64,000 nt of DNA from Pseudomonadota bacterium (GTDB lineage Bacteria > Pseudomonadota > Gammaproteobacteria > Burkholderiales > Burkholderiaceae_F). Under the pieces are notes generated by a model, which saw nothing but the letters and a program-made list of their open reading frames with translations, ran no database searches and had not been told where the DNA came from. The DNA lies in the NCBI GenBank assembly GCA_023443095.1, contig JAEZVV010000090.1, forward strand, positions 11,086 through 75,085, written 5' to 3'. A program made the translations under genes and the position numbers. This document shows, one piece after another, positions 25,060 through 34,484 of this stretch (positions are counted from its first letter, which is position 1; the number at the start of each line of letters is the position of its first letter).

Positions 25060-25686
25060 TCAGACCTTGGGGGTCTGGCGGGATTCTTCGTCCGCAAGCA
25101 TCGAGACCAGCCGCACGCGGTCGCTCGCCTTCACGCGCACCTGCTGGGCCGGGTCCTGCCACTTCGAGTCCTTGCGACCGCGCAGGGTGAGCGCGATCGC
25201 GGCGATGATCGCCACCAGCAGGATCACGCCGGCGATCTGCAGCGGGTAGACGTATTCGGTGAAGGTCAGCATGCCGAGCGCATGCACGTTGCTCTGCACG
25301 ACCGCGCCCACCGCGGGCGGCGGCGCCGCGGTGATCGCCAGCCACTGCGGCTGCGACAGGACCAGCCAGAGCTGGAGCAGGATCAGGGCCGCCACCCCGA
25401 CCGCCACCGGCGCGTGGCGCCAGAACCCGCCCTGGCTGCGGTCGATGTTGATGTCCAGCATCATCACCACGAACAGGAACAGCACCATCACCGCGCCCAC
25501 GTACACCAGCACCAGGGCGATGGCGAGGAACTCCGCCTTGAGCAGGATCCACAGACAGGCCGCGGAAAAAAACGCGAGCACTAGGTAGAGCACCGCGTGC
25601 ACCGGGTTGCGTGCGGTGATCACGCGCACGGCCGCGAGCAGCATGATCGCGGCGAAGATCAGGAACAGGGTGGTCTTGGTGTCCAT
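25060..25686 (-). CDS. nuoJ: NADH-quinone oxidoreductase subunit J
   Basis: A 208-residue membrane subunit. Typical motifs are ITARNPVHAVLYLVLAF, the conserved LVYVGAVMVLFLFVVMMLDI, and LTFTEYVYPLQIAGVILLVAIIAAIAL. The C-terminal 40 residues are a hydrophilic tail (RKDSKWQDPAQQ...). It lies 72 bases after nuoI, the widest internal gap in the operon, with no clear structure in it. Confidence 0.95.
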   Translation of the reverse strand: MDTKTTLFLIFAAIMLLAAVRVITARNPVHAVLYLVLAFFSAACLWILLKAEFLAIALVLVYVGAVMVLFLFVVMMLDINIDRSQGGFWRHAPVAVGVAALILLQLWLVLSQPQWLAITAAPPPAVGAVVQSNVHALGMLTFTEYVYPLQIAGVILLVAIIAAIALTLRGRKDSKWQDPAQQVRVKASDRVRLVSMLADEESRQTPKV

Positions 25687-25758
25687 GCGATGTCGGGTCC
25701 GGTGGTGTCTAGGGCCGCGCTGCGCGCGACCGGGCGATTTCGGCCAGCCCTGTCTCCC

Positions 25759-26286
25759 TCATCGGTACTTGGCGTCCGCCTCGCGGGCGGCAGCGATCTC
25801 GGCTTCGTAGCGGTCACCGACCGCCAGCAGCATCTCCTTGGTAAAGAGCAGATCGCCGCGTTTCTCGCCGTGGTATTCGTGGATATTGGTCTCGACGATC
25901 GAATCGACCGGGCAGCTCTCCTCGCAGAAGCCGCAGAAGATGCATTTGGTCAGGTCGATGTCGTAGCGCGTGGTGCGGCGCGTGCCGTCGGCGCGCTGCT
26001 CGCTTTCGATCGTGATAGCCAGCGCCGGGCACACCGCCTCGCACAGCTTGCAGGCGATGCAGCGCTCTTCCCCGTTGGGGTAGCGACGCAGCGCATGCAG
26101 GCCGCGAAAGCGCGGCGACATCGGCGTCTTTTCTTCCGGGTACAGGATCGTGATCTTGCGGCGGAACATGTAGCGCCCGGTGAGCGCCATGCCGGCCAGC
26201 ATTTCCTTCAGCATCAGGCTGCCGAAGAAATCCTTGATCGCGGCTCCGGTCGAGCCTTGTTCCTTGGTCAGGAGGTCGCTTTTCAT
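25759..26286 (-). CDS. nuoI: NADH-quinone oxidoreductase subunit I
   Basis: A 175-residue ferredoxin-like subunit of the hydrophilic arm. It carries two 4Fe-4S clusters, N6a and N6b: CIACKLCEAVCP and CIFCGFCEESCPVD. The N-terminal amphipathic helix holds it at the membrane. It passes electrons from NuoG toward NuoB. Length is typical of the betaproteobacterial form. Confidence 0.96.
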   Translation of the reverse strand: MKSDLLTKEQGSTGAAIKDFFGSLMLKEMLAGMALTGRYMFRRKITILYPEEKTPMSPRFRGLHALRRYPNGEERCIACKLCEAVCPALAITIESEQRADGTRRTTRYDIDLTKCIFCGFCEESCPVDSIVETNIHEYHGEKRGDLLFTKEMLLAVGDRYEAEIAAAREADAKYR

Positions 26287-26296
26287 GGTCGCCGCC

Positions 26297-27349
26297 CTAC
26301 TTCCAGATATTCCACGGCGTCTGCATCCAGACCGCCACCACGATCAGCCACACCAGCGTGATCGGGATGAAAACCTTCCAGCCCAGACGCATGATCTGGT
26401 CGTAGCGGAAGCGCGGGAAGGTGGCGCGGAACCAGATGAACATCGACACGACCACGAAGGTCTTGGCCAAGAGCCAGAACCAGGGCGAGATCGCCGCCAC
26501 GAAGGACGGCAGCGCGATGCCGAGCTTGGCCAGATCGACCGGCGCGGCCCAGCCGCCGAGGAAGAAGGTGGTCGCCAGCACCGACAGCAGGATCATGTTG
26601 GCGTATTCGGCGAGGAAAAACACCGCAAAGCCCATGCCCGAATATTCGATCATGTGGCCGGCGACGATTTCGCTTTCGCCCTCGACCACGTCGAAGGGGT
26701 GACGGTTGGTTTCGGCCACCGCCGAAATCACGTAGATCACGAACAGCGGCAAAAGCGGCAGCCAGTTCCACGACAGGAAGGTCAGGCCCATCTCGGCCAT
26801 GGTGCCGCGGTTCTGCGCGTCGACGATGCCAGTCATGTTCATCGTGCCCGAGACCATCAGCACGCTCACCAGCACGAAGCCCATCGCCAGTTCGTAGCTC
26901 ACCATCTGCGCCGCCGCGCGCATCGATCCGAGGAAGGCGTATTTCGAGTTCGAAGCCCAGCCCGCGACGATCACGCCGTAGACGCCGACCGAGGTGATCG
27001 CCATCACGTAGAGCAGGCCGGCGTTGATGTCCGACAGCACCACCCCGGGCGACAGCGGCACCACCGCCCAGGCGGCGAGCGCCGGCATCATCACCAGCAC
27101 CGGGCCGATGAAATACAAAGCCTTGTCGGCCTGGCTCGGCGTGATGACTTCTTTGAAGATCAGCTTGACGGCATCGGCGATCGGCTGCAGCAGGCCGGCC
27201 GGACCGACCCGGTTCGGCCCGAGGCGGATGTGCATCCAACCGATCATCTTGCGTTCCCACAAGGTGAGGTAGGCCACCCCGAGGAGCAGGGGCAGGACGA
27301 TGGCGACGATCATCGCCATCGTCCACGCGACGGTGGTCATCGTGTCCAT
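26297..27349 (-). CDS. nuoH: NADH-quinone oxidoreductase subunit H
   Basis: A 350-residue, eight-helix subunit forming the quinone channel with NuoB and NuoD. Landmarks are WERKMIGWMHIRLGPNRVGPAGLLQPIADAVKL and the acidic loop AETNRHPFDVVEGESEIVAGHMIEYSG. I start at ATG 27349, which shares one base with the nuoG stop; the long upstream extension is out of family. Confidence 0.97.
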   Translation of the reverse strand: MDTMTTVAWTMAMIVAIVLPLLLGVAYLTLWERKMIGWMHIRLGPNRVGPAGLLQPIADAVKLIFKEVITPSQADKALYFIGPVLVMMPALAAWAVVPLSPGVVLSDINAGLLYVMAITSVGVYGVIVAGWASNSKYAFLGSMRAAAQMVSYELAMGFVLVSVLMVSGTMNMTGIVDAQNRGTMAEMGLTFLSWNWLPLLPLFVIYVISAVAETNRHPFDVVEGESEIVAGHMIEYSGMGFAVFFLAEYANMILLSVLATTFFLGGWAAPVDLAKLGIALPSFVAAISPWFWLLAKTFVVVSMFIWFRATFPRFRYDQIMRLGWKVFIPITLVWLIVVAVWMQTPWNIWK

Positions 27350-29667
27350 CAGGCACGCTCCAGCTGGATAAGGCCGGTCATGGCACCGAGCGTGGCGGTG
27401 CTGGCGTGGCCGGCGGCAATCCGCACGACGCCGTCCGGCAGGGCTTGATCGAGGGCGCATTCGAGCAGCGCCCTGCCCTCGCCTTGCGTGACCAGCGCCT
27501 TGTCGCCGGCGGCCAGGCCGAACGAGGCCAACGTCCTGGCGTTCGCCAGCGCCTTGGGCGGCCGCGCATCGCGGGTCTGCTGCAGCGAACTCGCGCGCCG
27601 AACGATGGCGTCGGTGAAATAGACCGGTACGTCGGCGATGCGCTGAGCGCCGCCGGCCGGTTCCACCAGGGCCGGCGCGAGTCTGGTCGCGTTCGAGAGG
27701 CGGGGTTCGATCTCGGCGGGCAGAGCCGCCGCGCGCACGGCCTCGACGGTTTCGTAGTCGAAACCCTCGACCCCCAGCAGATTGCCCAGGACCCGCAACA
27801 CCTTCCAGCCCGGGCGGGTTTCGCCCAGCGGCGCGACGGTGCCGGCAAAAGCCTGCGCCCTGCCTTCGGTGTTGACGAAGGTCCCAGCGGTTTCGGTGAA
27901 CGGCGCGATCGGCAGGATCGCGTCCGCGTACTCAAGCGCGCCATTGGCGAAGGAGCCGAAGGCGATCACGCTCGCGGCCTGCCCCAGAGCGGCCATGGCC
28001 TGCGCCGGGTTGGCGCAGTCGTATTCGGGTTCGAGGTTCCACAGCAGGTAAGCCCGGCGCGGCGACTCGAACATGGTGCGGGCGTTGAGCCCGCCCGCCT
28101 GCGGCAAGGCACCGGCGAGATAACCGCCGACGCTGGCCGCCGACTCGCCCAGGACGCCGAACTTGGCGTCGGTGGCAGCCGCGATCCACTGCGACCAGGC
28201 CGCGATCTGCGCCGCCTGCTCATGCTGGACCGCGGCGTTGCCGAGCAGGATTGCGCCCTGGCGGCCGGACAAGAGACTCTCGGCGATGCGGCGGGCAGGC
28301 TCGCCCGCGACCAGACCCGCCACCGGGGCGGAAACTCCCTTGGCTTGAGCCACGGCGCTCGCCACTTCGGCCAGGGTCTGGACCCAGGCGTCGGGAGCGA
28401 CGATGACCCGCGCCTGGATCGGCATCAGCAGGTCGTCGTCGACCGCGTGGATCAGGCTGACCTGGGCGCCGTGTTTGACCGCCTGCCGGATCCGCGAGGC
28501 CATCAGCGGCTGGTCCTTGCGCAGGAAGGAGCCCACCAGCAACAGACGGTCGAGCGAGTTCAGCTCGGCCACCTTCATTCCCAGCCAGGGCGCGCCTTGG
28601 CGCTGGCCGTCGGCCGAGAAATCGGCCTGGCGCAGGCGGAAGTCGATGTTGTCCGAGCCCAGGCCGCGCACGAGTTCGCCCAGCAGATACAGCTCTTCGA
28701 CCGTCGCCAGCGGGCCGGCGGCGGCGGCGATCGCCTCGGCGCCGTGCTGGGACTTGATGTCGCCGAGAGTGCGGGCGACGTAGTCGAGCGCGGTGGCCCA
28801 GTCGACTTCGTGCCACTGGCCGTCGTGCTTGAGCATCGGGCGGGTGATGCGGTCGCCGGCGTTGAGGCCCTCGTAGGCAAAGCGGTCGCGGTCCGAGATC
28901 CAGCACTCGTTGAGCTCTTCGTTTTCGAGCGGAACCACGCGCAGCACGCGCCCGGCCTTGCTCTGGACGATCAGGTTGGAGCCGAGCGAATCGTGCGGGC
29001 TGACCGACTTGCGGCGCGCCAGCTCCCAGGTGCGGGCTTCGTAGCGGAAGGGCTTGGAGGTGAGCGCGCCGACCGGGCACAGGTCGATCATGTTGCCCGA
29101 GAGCTCGGAGTCGACCGAGTGGCCGACGAAAGACAGGATCTCCGAATGCTCGCCGCGGCCGGCCATGCCCAGCTCCATCACGCCGGCTACCTCCTGGCCG
29201 AAGCGTACGCAGCGGGTGCAGTGGATGCAGCGGCTCATTTCCTCGGCCGACACCAGCGGGCCGATGCTCTTGTGGAACACCACCCGCTTGGGTTCGTCGT
29301 AGCGGCTCGCGCTGCCGCCGTAACCCATCGCCAGATCCTGCAGCTGGCACTCGCCGCCCTGGTCACAGATCGGGCAGTCGAGCGGATGGTTGATCAGGAG
29401 GAACTCCATCACCGACTTCTGCGCGGCTTTCGCCTTGTCGCTGTGGGTGTGGACCACCATGCCCGGAGTGACGGGCGTGGCGCAGGCCGGCAGCGGCTTG
29501 GGCGCCTTCTCGACCTCGACCAGGCACATGCGGCAGCTCGCCGCGATCGACAGTTTCTTGTGGTAGCAGAAGTGCGGAATGTAGACATCGGCCTGGGCAG
29601 CGGCCTGGATCACCATGCTGCCGGGGGCGACTTCCAGCTTCTTGCCATCGATTTCAATTTCGACCAT
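27349..29667 (-). CDS. nuoG: NADH-quinone oxidoreductase subunit G
   Basis: A 772-residue subunit. The N-terminal 2Fe-2S ferredoxin domain begins at ATG 29667 (MVEIEIDGKKLEVAPG) with CYHKKLSIAASCRMC and the fourth cysteine in LPACATPV. Then comes the His/Cys N5 site (HPLDCPICDQGGECQLQD), the 4Fe-4S motif CIHCTRCVRFG with the later DLCPVGALTS, and a molybdopterin-oxidoreductase-like C-terminal region without visible cofactor role. It relays electrons from NuoF to NuoI. Confidence 0.97.
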   Translation of the reverse strand: MVEIEIDGKKLEVAPGSMVIQAAAQADVYIPHFCYHKKLSIAASCRMCLVEVEKAPKPLPACATPVTPGMVVHTHSDKAKAAQKSVMEFLLINHPLDCPICDQGGECQLQDLAMGYGGSASRYDEPKRVVFHKSIGPLVSAEEMSRCIHCTRCVRFGQEVAGVMELGMAGRGEHSEILSFVGHSVDSELSGNMIDLCPVGALTSKPFRYEARTWELARRKSVSPHDSLGSNLIVQSKAGRVLRVVPLENEELNECWISDRDRFAYEGLNAGDRITRPMLKHDGQWHEVDWATALDYVARTLGDIKSQHGAEAIAAAAGPLATVEELYLLGELVRGLGSDNIDFRLRQADFSADGQRQGAPWLGMKVAELNSLDRLLLVGSFLRKDQPLMASRIRQAVKHGAQVSLIHAVDDDLLMPIQARVIVAPDAWVQTLAEVASAVAQAKGVSAPVAGLVAGEPARRIAESLLSGRQGAILLGNAAVQHEQAAQIAAWSQWIAAATDAKFGVLGESAASVGGYLAGALPQAGGLNARTMFESPRRAYLLWNLEPEYDCANPAQAMAALGQAASVIAFGSFANGALEYADAILPIAPFTETAGTFVNTEGRAQAFAGTVAPLGETRPGWKVLRVLGNLLGVEGFDYETVEAVRAAALPAEIEPRLSNATRLAPALVEPAGGAQRIADVPVYFTDAIVRRASSLQQTRDARPPKALANARTLASFGLAAGDKALVTQGEGRALLECALDQALPDGVVRIAAGHASTATLGAMTGLIQLERA

Positions 29668-29672
29668 GGCTG

Positions 29673-30977
29673 TCACACGTAGTCGGGCACAAGGCAGCGC
29701 TTGTGTTCGACGTGGTAGGCAAATTCGTCGCGGAACTGCTTGACGAAGGAACGCACCGGCATCGCCGCGGCATCCCCCAGGGCGCAGATGGTGCGACCCT
29801 GGATGTTGTCGGCGATCGAGTTGAGCAGATCCAGGTCTTCCGGACGGCCCTGACCGTGTTCGATGCGGTGGATCACGCGCCAGAGCCAGCCCGTTCCTTC
29901 GCGGCACGGCGTGCACTGGCCGCACGACTCTTCGTAGTAGAAGTAGGCGAGGCGCTCGAGGCAGCGCACCATGCAGCGGGTCTCGTCCATCACGATCACC
30001 GCGCCCGAGCCCAGCATCGAGCCGGCCTTGCTGATTGAGTCGTAGTCCATGTCGCAGGCCATCATCTGTTCGCCCGTCAACACCGGCATCGACGATCCGC
30101 CCGGGATCACGGCCTTGATCTTCTTGCCCCCGCGCATGCCGCCGGCGAGCTCGAGCAAGGTGGCAAACGGGGTCCCGAGCGGGATCTCGTAGTTGCCGGG
30201 GCGTTCGATATCGCCCGAGACTGAAAAGATCTTGGTGCCGCCGTTGTTGGGCTTGCCCAGCTCCAGGAAGGCTTCGCCGCCCTGGTTGATGATGAAGGGC
30301 ACCGCGGCGAAAGTCTCGGTGTTGTTGATCGTGGTCGGCTTGCCGTAGAGGCCGAAGCTCGCCGGGAACGGCGGCTTGAAGCGCGGCTGCCCCTTTTTGC
30401 CTTCGAGCGACTCGAGCAGCGCGGTCTCTTCGCCGCAGATGTAGGCGCCGTAACCGTGGCTGGCGTGGAGCTGGAAGCTGAACTCGGAACCGAGGATGTG
30501 CTCGCCCAGAAGACCGGCGGCGCGCGCTTCTTCGATCGCCTCTTCAAAGCGCTGGTAGTCGGCCCAGATCTCGCCGTGGATGTAGTTGTAGCCGACGGTG
30601 ATGCCCATCGCGTAGGCGGCGATCGCCATGCCTTCGATCACGATGTGCGGGTTGTAGCGGATGATGTCGCGGTCCTTGAAGGTCCCCGGCTCGCCTTCGT
30701 CGGTGTTGCACACCAGGTACTTCTGTCCCGGGAACTGACGCGGCATGAAGCTCCACTTGAGCCCGGTCGGGAAGCCCGCGCCGCCGCGGCCGCGCAGGGC
30801 CGACTTCTTCATCTCGGCGATCACGGCGTCGGGGGTGATGCCTTCGGCGAGGATCTTCCTCAAGGCCGAATAACCGCCACGGGCTTCGTAGTCCTTCAGG
30901 CGCCAGTTCGTGCCGTCGAGGCCGGCCAGGATTACCGGCTTGATGTGGCGGCCGTGGAAGCAACTCGCTTGGCTCAT
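29673..30977 (-). CDS. nuoF: NADH-quinone oxidoreductase subunit F
   Basis: A 434-residue NADH-oxidising subunit. It holds FMN and NADH at GRGGAGFPTGLKW and the Gly-rich GYGAYICGEETALLESLEG, and the N3 4Fe-4S cluster at ESCGQCTPCREGT with the distal cysteine in TICALGDAAA. ATG 30977 overlaps the nuoE stop as ATGA. It is the entry point for NADH in complex I. Confidence 0.97.
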   Translation of the reverse strand: MSQASCFHGRHIKPVILAGLDGTNWRLKDYEARGGYSALRKILAEGITPDAVIAEMKKSALRGRGGAGFPTGLKWSFMPRQFPGQKYLVCNTDEGEPGTFKDRDIIRYNPHIVIEGMAIAAYAMGITVGYNYIHGEIWADYQRFEEAIEEARAAGLLGEHILGSEFSFQLHASHGYGAYICGEETALLESLEGKKGQPRFKPPFPASFGLYGKPTTINNTETFAAVPFIINQGGEAFLELGKPNNGGTKIFSVSGDIERPGNYEIPLGTPFATLLELAGGMRGGKKIKAVIPGGSSMPVLTGEQMMACDMDYDSISKAGSMLGSGAVIVMDETRCMVRCLERLAYFYYEESCGQCTPCREGTGWLWRVIHRIEHGQGRPEDLDLLNSIADNIQGRTICALGDAAAMPVRSFVKQFRDEFAYHVEHKRCLVPDYV

Positions 30978-31483
30978 GCCTGCCCCTTGAGTTCGGCGAT
31001 CAGGGCGTCGATCTTGTCGCGGCTCATGAAACTTTCCATGCGCTCGTTGTTGACGATCATCACCGGTGCGTCGCCGCAGGCCCCCATGCATTCGCCCTCC
31101 TTGAGGGTGAAGCAGCCGTCGGCCGTGGTTTCGCCGAAATCGATGCCGAGCTTTTCTTTCAGATACGCCGCCGCGCCGTTGGCGCCCGACAGCGCGCACG
31201 GCAGGTTGGTGCAGATCACGATCTTGAAGCGTCCCGGCTGAGCCAGGTCGTACATGTTGTAGAAGCTTGCGACCTCGAACACCGCGATCGGCGCCATGCC
31301 GAGGTAGGCCGCGATCTCCCGCATCACCTCGGGCGAGAGCCAGCCGAGCTGGCGCTGCGCGTGCGCGAGAGCCGGAATCACGGCCGACTGCTTCTGCTCG
31401 GCAGGGAACTTGGCGAGCTCACGGTCGATCAAGGCGTAGGTCTCGGCCGAGAGCAGCAACTTGTTTTCAGGCACCGCGTTCAT
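30974..31483 (-). CDS. nuoE: NADH-quinone oxidoreductase subunit E
   Basis: A 169-residue thioredoxin-fold subunit with the N1a 2Fe-2S cluster: CTNLPC, then ECMGACGDAPVMIVN, giving the four family cysteines. It pairs with NuoF. Four bases separate its ATG from the nuoD stop. Confidence 0.96.
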   Translation of the reverse strand: MNAVPENKLLLSAETYALIDRELAKFPAEQKQSAVIPALAHAQRQLGWLSPEVMREIAAYLGMAPIAVFEVASFYNMYDLAQPGRFKIVICTNLPCALSGANGAAAYLKEKLGIDFGETTADGCFTLKEGECMGACGDAPVMIVNNERMESFMSRDKIDALIAELKGQA

Positions 31484-31486
31484 GTC

Positions 31487-32740
31487 TTACCTGTCGATTT
31501 CGCCGAACACGATGTCCTGCGTCCCGATGATGGTCACCGCGTCGGCGATCATGTGCCCGCGCGCCATCATGTCGAGGCCTTGCAGATGCACGAATCCCGG
31601 TGCGCGGATCTTGAGCCGGTAGGGCTTGTTGGCGCCGTCGGACACCAAGTAGATGCCGAACTCGCCTTTGGGGTGCTCGACGGCCGAATAGGCTTCGCCC
31701 GGGGGCACGTAAAACCCTTCGGTGAAGAGCTTGAAGTGATGGATCAGCTCTTCCATGTTGGACTTCATCTCCACCCGCGAGGGCGGAGCAACCTTGTGGT
31801 TGTCGCTGATCACCGGGCCGGGATTGGCGCGCAGCCAGGCCACGCACTGCTCGATGATGCGGTTGGACTGGCGCATCTCGGCCACACGGACCAGATAGCG
31901 GTCGTAACAATCGCCGTTGACGCCCACCGGAACGTCAAAATCCATGCGATCGTAGACCTCGTAGGGCTGCTTCTTGCGCAGGTCCCACGCGATACCGGAG
32001 CCGCGCAGCATCGGACCGGTGAAGCCCCAGGCCTGAGCCTGCTCGGGGCTGACCACGCCGATGCCGACCAGACGCTGCTTCCAGATCCGGTTGTCGGTGA
32101 GCAGGGTCTCGTATTCGTCGACATGGCCGGGGAACTTCTTGGCAAAGGCCTCAATGAAGTCGAGCACCGAGCCCTCGCGCTCTTCGTTCAAGCGAGCCGT
32201 CTCGCGCGCGTTGCGGTACTTCGAGGGCTTGTGCTTGGGCATCTGATCGGGCAGATCGCGGTAGACCCCGCCCGGGCGGTAGTAGGCCGCGTGCATACGT
32301 GCACCCGAGACCGCCTCGGAGCCGTCGAACAGGTCCTCGCGCTCGCGGAACGCGTAGAGCAGCACCGCCATCGCGCCGACATCAAGGCCGTGCGCGCCGA
32401 TCCACAGCAGGTGGTTCAGGATGCGGGTGATTTCGTCGAACATCACCCGGATGTATTGCGCGCGAACAGGGACCTCGAGGCCGAGCAGCTTCTCGATCGC
32501 CATTACGTAGGCGTGTTCGTTGGCCATCATCGACACGTAGTCGAGGCGGTCCATGTAAGGCACCGACTGCAGGTAGGTGCGGGTCTCGGCGAGCTTCTCC
32601 GTGGCTCGATGCAGCAGGCCGATGTGCGGATCGGCGCGCTCTATCACTTCGCCGTCGAGCTCGAGCACCAGACGCAGCACGCCGTGCGCCGCCGGGTGCT
32701 GGGGACCGAAGTTGAGGGTGTAGTTCTTGATCTCAGCCAT
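31487..32740 (-). CDS. nuoD: NADH-quinone oxidoreductase subunit D
   Basis: A 417-residue, 49-kDa-type subunit related to hydrogenase large subunits, forming the quinone site with NuoB. The N-terminus NFGPQHPAAHGVLRLVLEL carries the conserved quinone-site His-Pro. The cysteines of the hydrogenase metal site are absent as expected. One base separates it from nuoC; C and D are separate genes, unlike the fused E. coli form. Confidence 0.97.
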   Translation of the reverse strand: MAEIKNYTLNFGPQHPAAHGVLRLVLELDGEVIERADPHIGLLHRATEKLAETRTYLQSVPYMDRLDYVSMMANEHAYVMAIEKLLGLEVPVRAQYIRVMFDEITRILNHLLWIGAHGLDVGAMAVLLYAFREREDLFDGSEAVSGARMHAAYYRPGGVYRDLPDQMPKHKPSKYRNARETARLNEEREGSVLDFIEAFAKKFPGHVDEYETLLTDNRIWKQRLVGIGVVSPEQAQAWGFTGPMLRGSGIAWDLRKKQPYEVYDRMDFDVPVGVNGDCYDRYLVRVAEMRQSNRIIEQCVAWLRANPGPVISDNHKVAPPSRVEMKSNMEELIHHFKLFTEGFYVPPGEAYSAVEHPKGEFGIYLVSDGANKPYRLKIRAPGFVHLQGLDMMARGHMIADAVTIIGTQDIVFGEIDR

Positions 32741-32741
32741 G

Positions 32742-33335
32742 TCAGTTCCCGGCGTAGCCGTCTTCGCGGATGACGCGCGGCGTGTTCTCTCGCGGCTCGA
32801 TCGACACCGGCTGGTAGATCACGCGCTTCTGCGCCGGGTCGTAGCGCATCTCGACGTAGCCCGAGACTGGGAAGTCCTTGCGGAACGGATGGCCGACAAA
32901 GCCGTAGTCAGTGAGGATGCGCCGCAGATCGGGGTGGCCTTCGAAGACGATGCCGAAAAGGTCGAAAGCTTCCCGCTCGAACCAGCCCACCGCCGGCCAG
33001 ACCTTCACGAGCGAGGCCACCAGCGGCAGTTCGTCGTCCGGGCAGAACACCCGCACCCGCACCCGCCAGTTGTGCGTCAGTGACAGCAGGTGCGTGACCA
33101 CGGCGTAGCGCGGGCCGCTACGCTCGCCATCGCCGAAGGTCGAGTAGTCGACCCCGCACAAGTCAATCAGTTGCTCGAAACGCAAGTCGGGCGCGTCGCG
33201 CAGCAAGCTCATGGATTCGAGATAGTCGGCCGCGCTGACAACCACGGTGACTTCGCCCAAGGCGACGTCGAGCGCCGAGATACGGCTGCCGAGCCCGAAT
33301 TTTAGGTTCTCGACGAGGGTTTCGAGTCGGGTCAT
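32742..33335 (-). CDS. nuoC: NADH-quinone oxidoreductase subunit C
   Basis: A 197-residue, 30-kDa-type subunit of the peripheral arm. The family signature WFEREAFDLFGIVFEGHPDLRRIL is followed by DYGFVGHPFRKDFPVSGYVEMRYD. It bridges NuoD and NuoI and has no cofactor. Confidence 0.96.
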   Translation of the reverse strand: MTRLETLVENLKFGLGSRISALDVALGEVTVVVSAADYLESMSLLRDAPDLRFEQLIDLCGVDYSTFGDGERSGPRYAVVTHLLSLTHNWRVRVRVFCPDDELPLVASLVKVWPAVGWFEREAFDLFGIVFEGHPDLRRILTDYGFVGHPFRKDFPVSGYVEMRYDPAQKRVIYQPVSIEPRENTPRVIREDGYAGN

Positions 33336-33357
33336 GATGGCTCTCGTCCGCCGCCAG

Positions 33358-33834
33358 CTAGCGGGCGATGGTGTTGGTGCGTTGAATCTTGGCCTGCAAC
33401 TGGATCAGACCGTAGATAAGAGCCTCGGCCGTAGGCGGACAACCGGGCACGTAGACGTCGACCGGTACGATGCGATCGCAGCCTCGAACGACGGAATAGG
33501 AGTAGTGGTAGTAGCCGCCGCCGTTGGCGCAGGAGCCCATCGACAAGACCCAGCGCGGTTCGGCCATCTGGTCGTAGACCTTGCGCAGCGCCGGCGCCAT
33601 CTTGTTGCACAAGGTGCCGGCCACGATCATCAGATCGGCCTGCCGCGGGCTGGGGCGGAACATGATTCCGAAGCGATCGAGGTCGTAGCGGGAAGCGCCC
33701 GCATGCATCATCTCGACCGCACAACACGCCAGACCGAAAGTCACGGGCCATATCGAACCGGTCTTAGACCAGTTGATCAGCTTGTCGACGCTGGTCGTAA
33801 CGAAGCCCTCGTTCAACACTCCATCGATTGCCAT
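33358..33834 (-). CDS. nuoB: NADH-quinone oxidoreductase subunit B
   Basis: A 158-residue subunit carrying terminal cluster N2, which reduces ubiquinone. Ligands are the tandem cysteines in LACCAVEMMHA, one in SMGSCANGGGYYHY and one in VPGCPPTAEAL. Thirteen bases separate it from the nuoA stop. Confidence 0.97.
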   Translation of the reverse strand: MAIDGVLNEGFVTTSVDKLINWSKTGSIWPVTFGLACCAVEMMHAGASRYDLDRFGIMFRPSPRQADLMIVAGTLCNKMAPALRKVYDQMAEPRWVLSMGSCANGGGYYHYSYSVVRGCDRIVPVDVYVPGCPPTAEALIYGLIQLQAKIQRTNTIAR

Positions 33835-33847
33835 CCCGACTTCCCCA

Positions 33848-34213
33848 TCATTCCCAGTTGAGTGCGCCCTTCTTCCACTCGTACACGAACCCCACTGTGA
33901 GGATGCCGAGGAAGACCATCATGGACCAGAAACCAATGCTCCAGACGCCAAGGTCTCCGAGCACGGCAGCCCAGGGAAAGAGAAAGGCGATCTCGAGATC
34001 GAAAAGAATGAAGAGGATGGCGACGAGGTAGTAGCGGACGTCGAACTTCATCCGCGCGTCTTCGAAGGCTTCGAAGCCACACTCGTAAGGGGAAAGTTTT
34101 GCGGGATCGGGGCGACGTGGCCCGAGGAGAAGACCGACAAGAATGGGAGCTATGCCGATCGCGATGCCAACCAGGACAAACAGAAGAATCGGCAAATACG
34201 ATTCAAGATTCAT
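33848..34213 (-). CDS. nuoA: NADH-quinone oxidoreductase subunit A
   Basis: A 121-residue, three-helix subunit and first gene of the operon. The motif LSPYECGFEAFEDARMKFDVRYYLVAILFILFDLEIAFLFPW is typical, including the loop Cys that reports active/deactive states in other species. I use ATG 34213 (MNLESYLPILLF). A GTG four codons upstream has the better-spaced AGGA, so the true start could be 34225. The 100 bases up to the tRNA should hold the nuo promoter; I could not pick it confidently. Confidence 0.95.
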   Translation of the reverse strand: MNLESYLPILLFVLVGIAIGIAPILVGLLLGPRRPDPAKLSPYECGFEAFEDARMKFDVRYYLVAILFILFDLEIAFLFPWAAVLGDLGVWSIGFWSMMVFLGILTVGFVYEWKKGALNWE

Positions 34214-34313
34214 ACCCTGGGTCACCGCAATTTCCTCGCAATACTGCGACCCAAAAGTTTCTTTCGGATCGACTATCGGAGAGGCGCCCGCCTGGGCGTC
34301 CCTAGCTTATTGG

Positions 34314-34398
34314 TGGTGCCGTCGGCGAGATTCGAACTCGCACAGGTTTCCCCGCCACCCCCTCAAGATGGTGTGTCTACCAATTTCACCACGACGGC
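34314..34398 (-). tRNA. tRNA-Leu (anticodon GAG)
   Basis: An 85-nt class II tRNA on the minus strand. The acceptor stem is GCCGTCG / CGACGGC, followed by discriminator A and an encoded CCA. The anticodon stem CCATC / GGTGG encloses the loop TTGAGGG, giving anticodon GAG (reads CTC/CTT). The long variable arm and T-loop GTTCGAATC are present. It lies between secG and nuoA on the same strand. Confidence 0.96.
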
Positions 34399-34443
34399 AC
34401 TTAAGCTAGGGATTCTACCAGAATATTCCTGGAGAATCTTGCG

Positions 34444-34474
34444 CTGCAGCGAGAAGAGGATTGGCTCGCTGCAG
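34444..34474 (-). terminator. Hairpin downstream of secG
   Basis: A 10-bp perfect stem, CTGCAGCGAG (34444-34453) / CTCGCTGCAG (34465-34474), with an 11-base loop, ten bases after the secG stop and before the tRNA. A T-run is lacking, so it may be a processing or weak termination site. Confidence 0.45.
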
Positions 34475-34484
34475 AGGACGAATT

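Noticed and set aside
23114..25249. A 711-codon plus-strand frame opposite nuoL/nuoK/nuoJ
   Set aside because: His/Asp/Arg/Gln-dominated translation, antisense to conserved membrane subunits.
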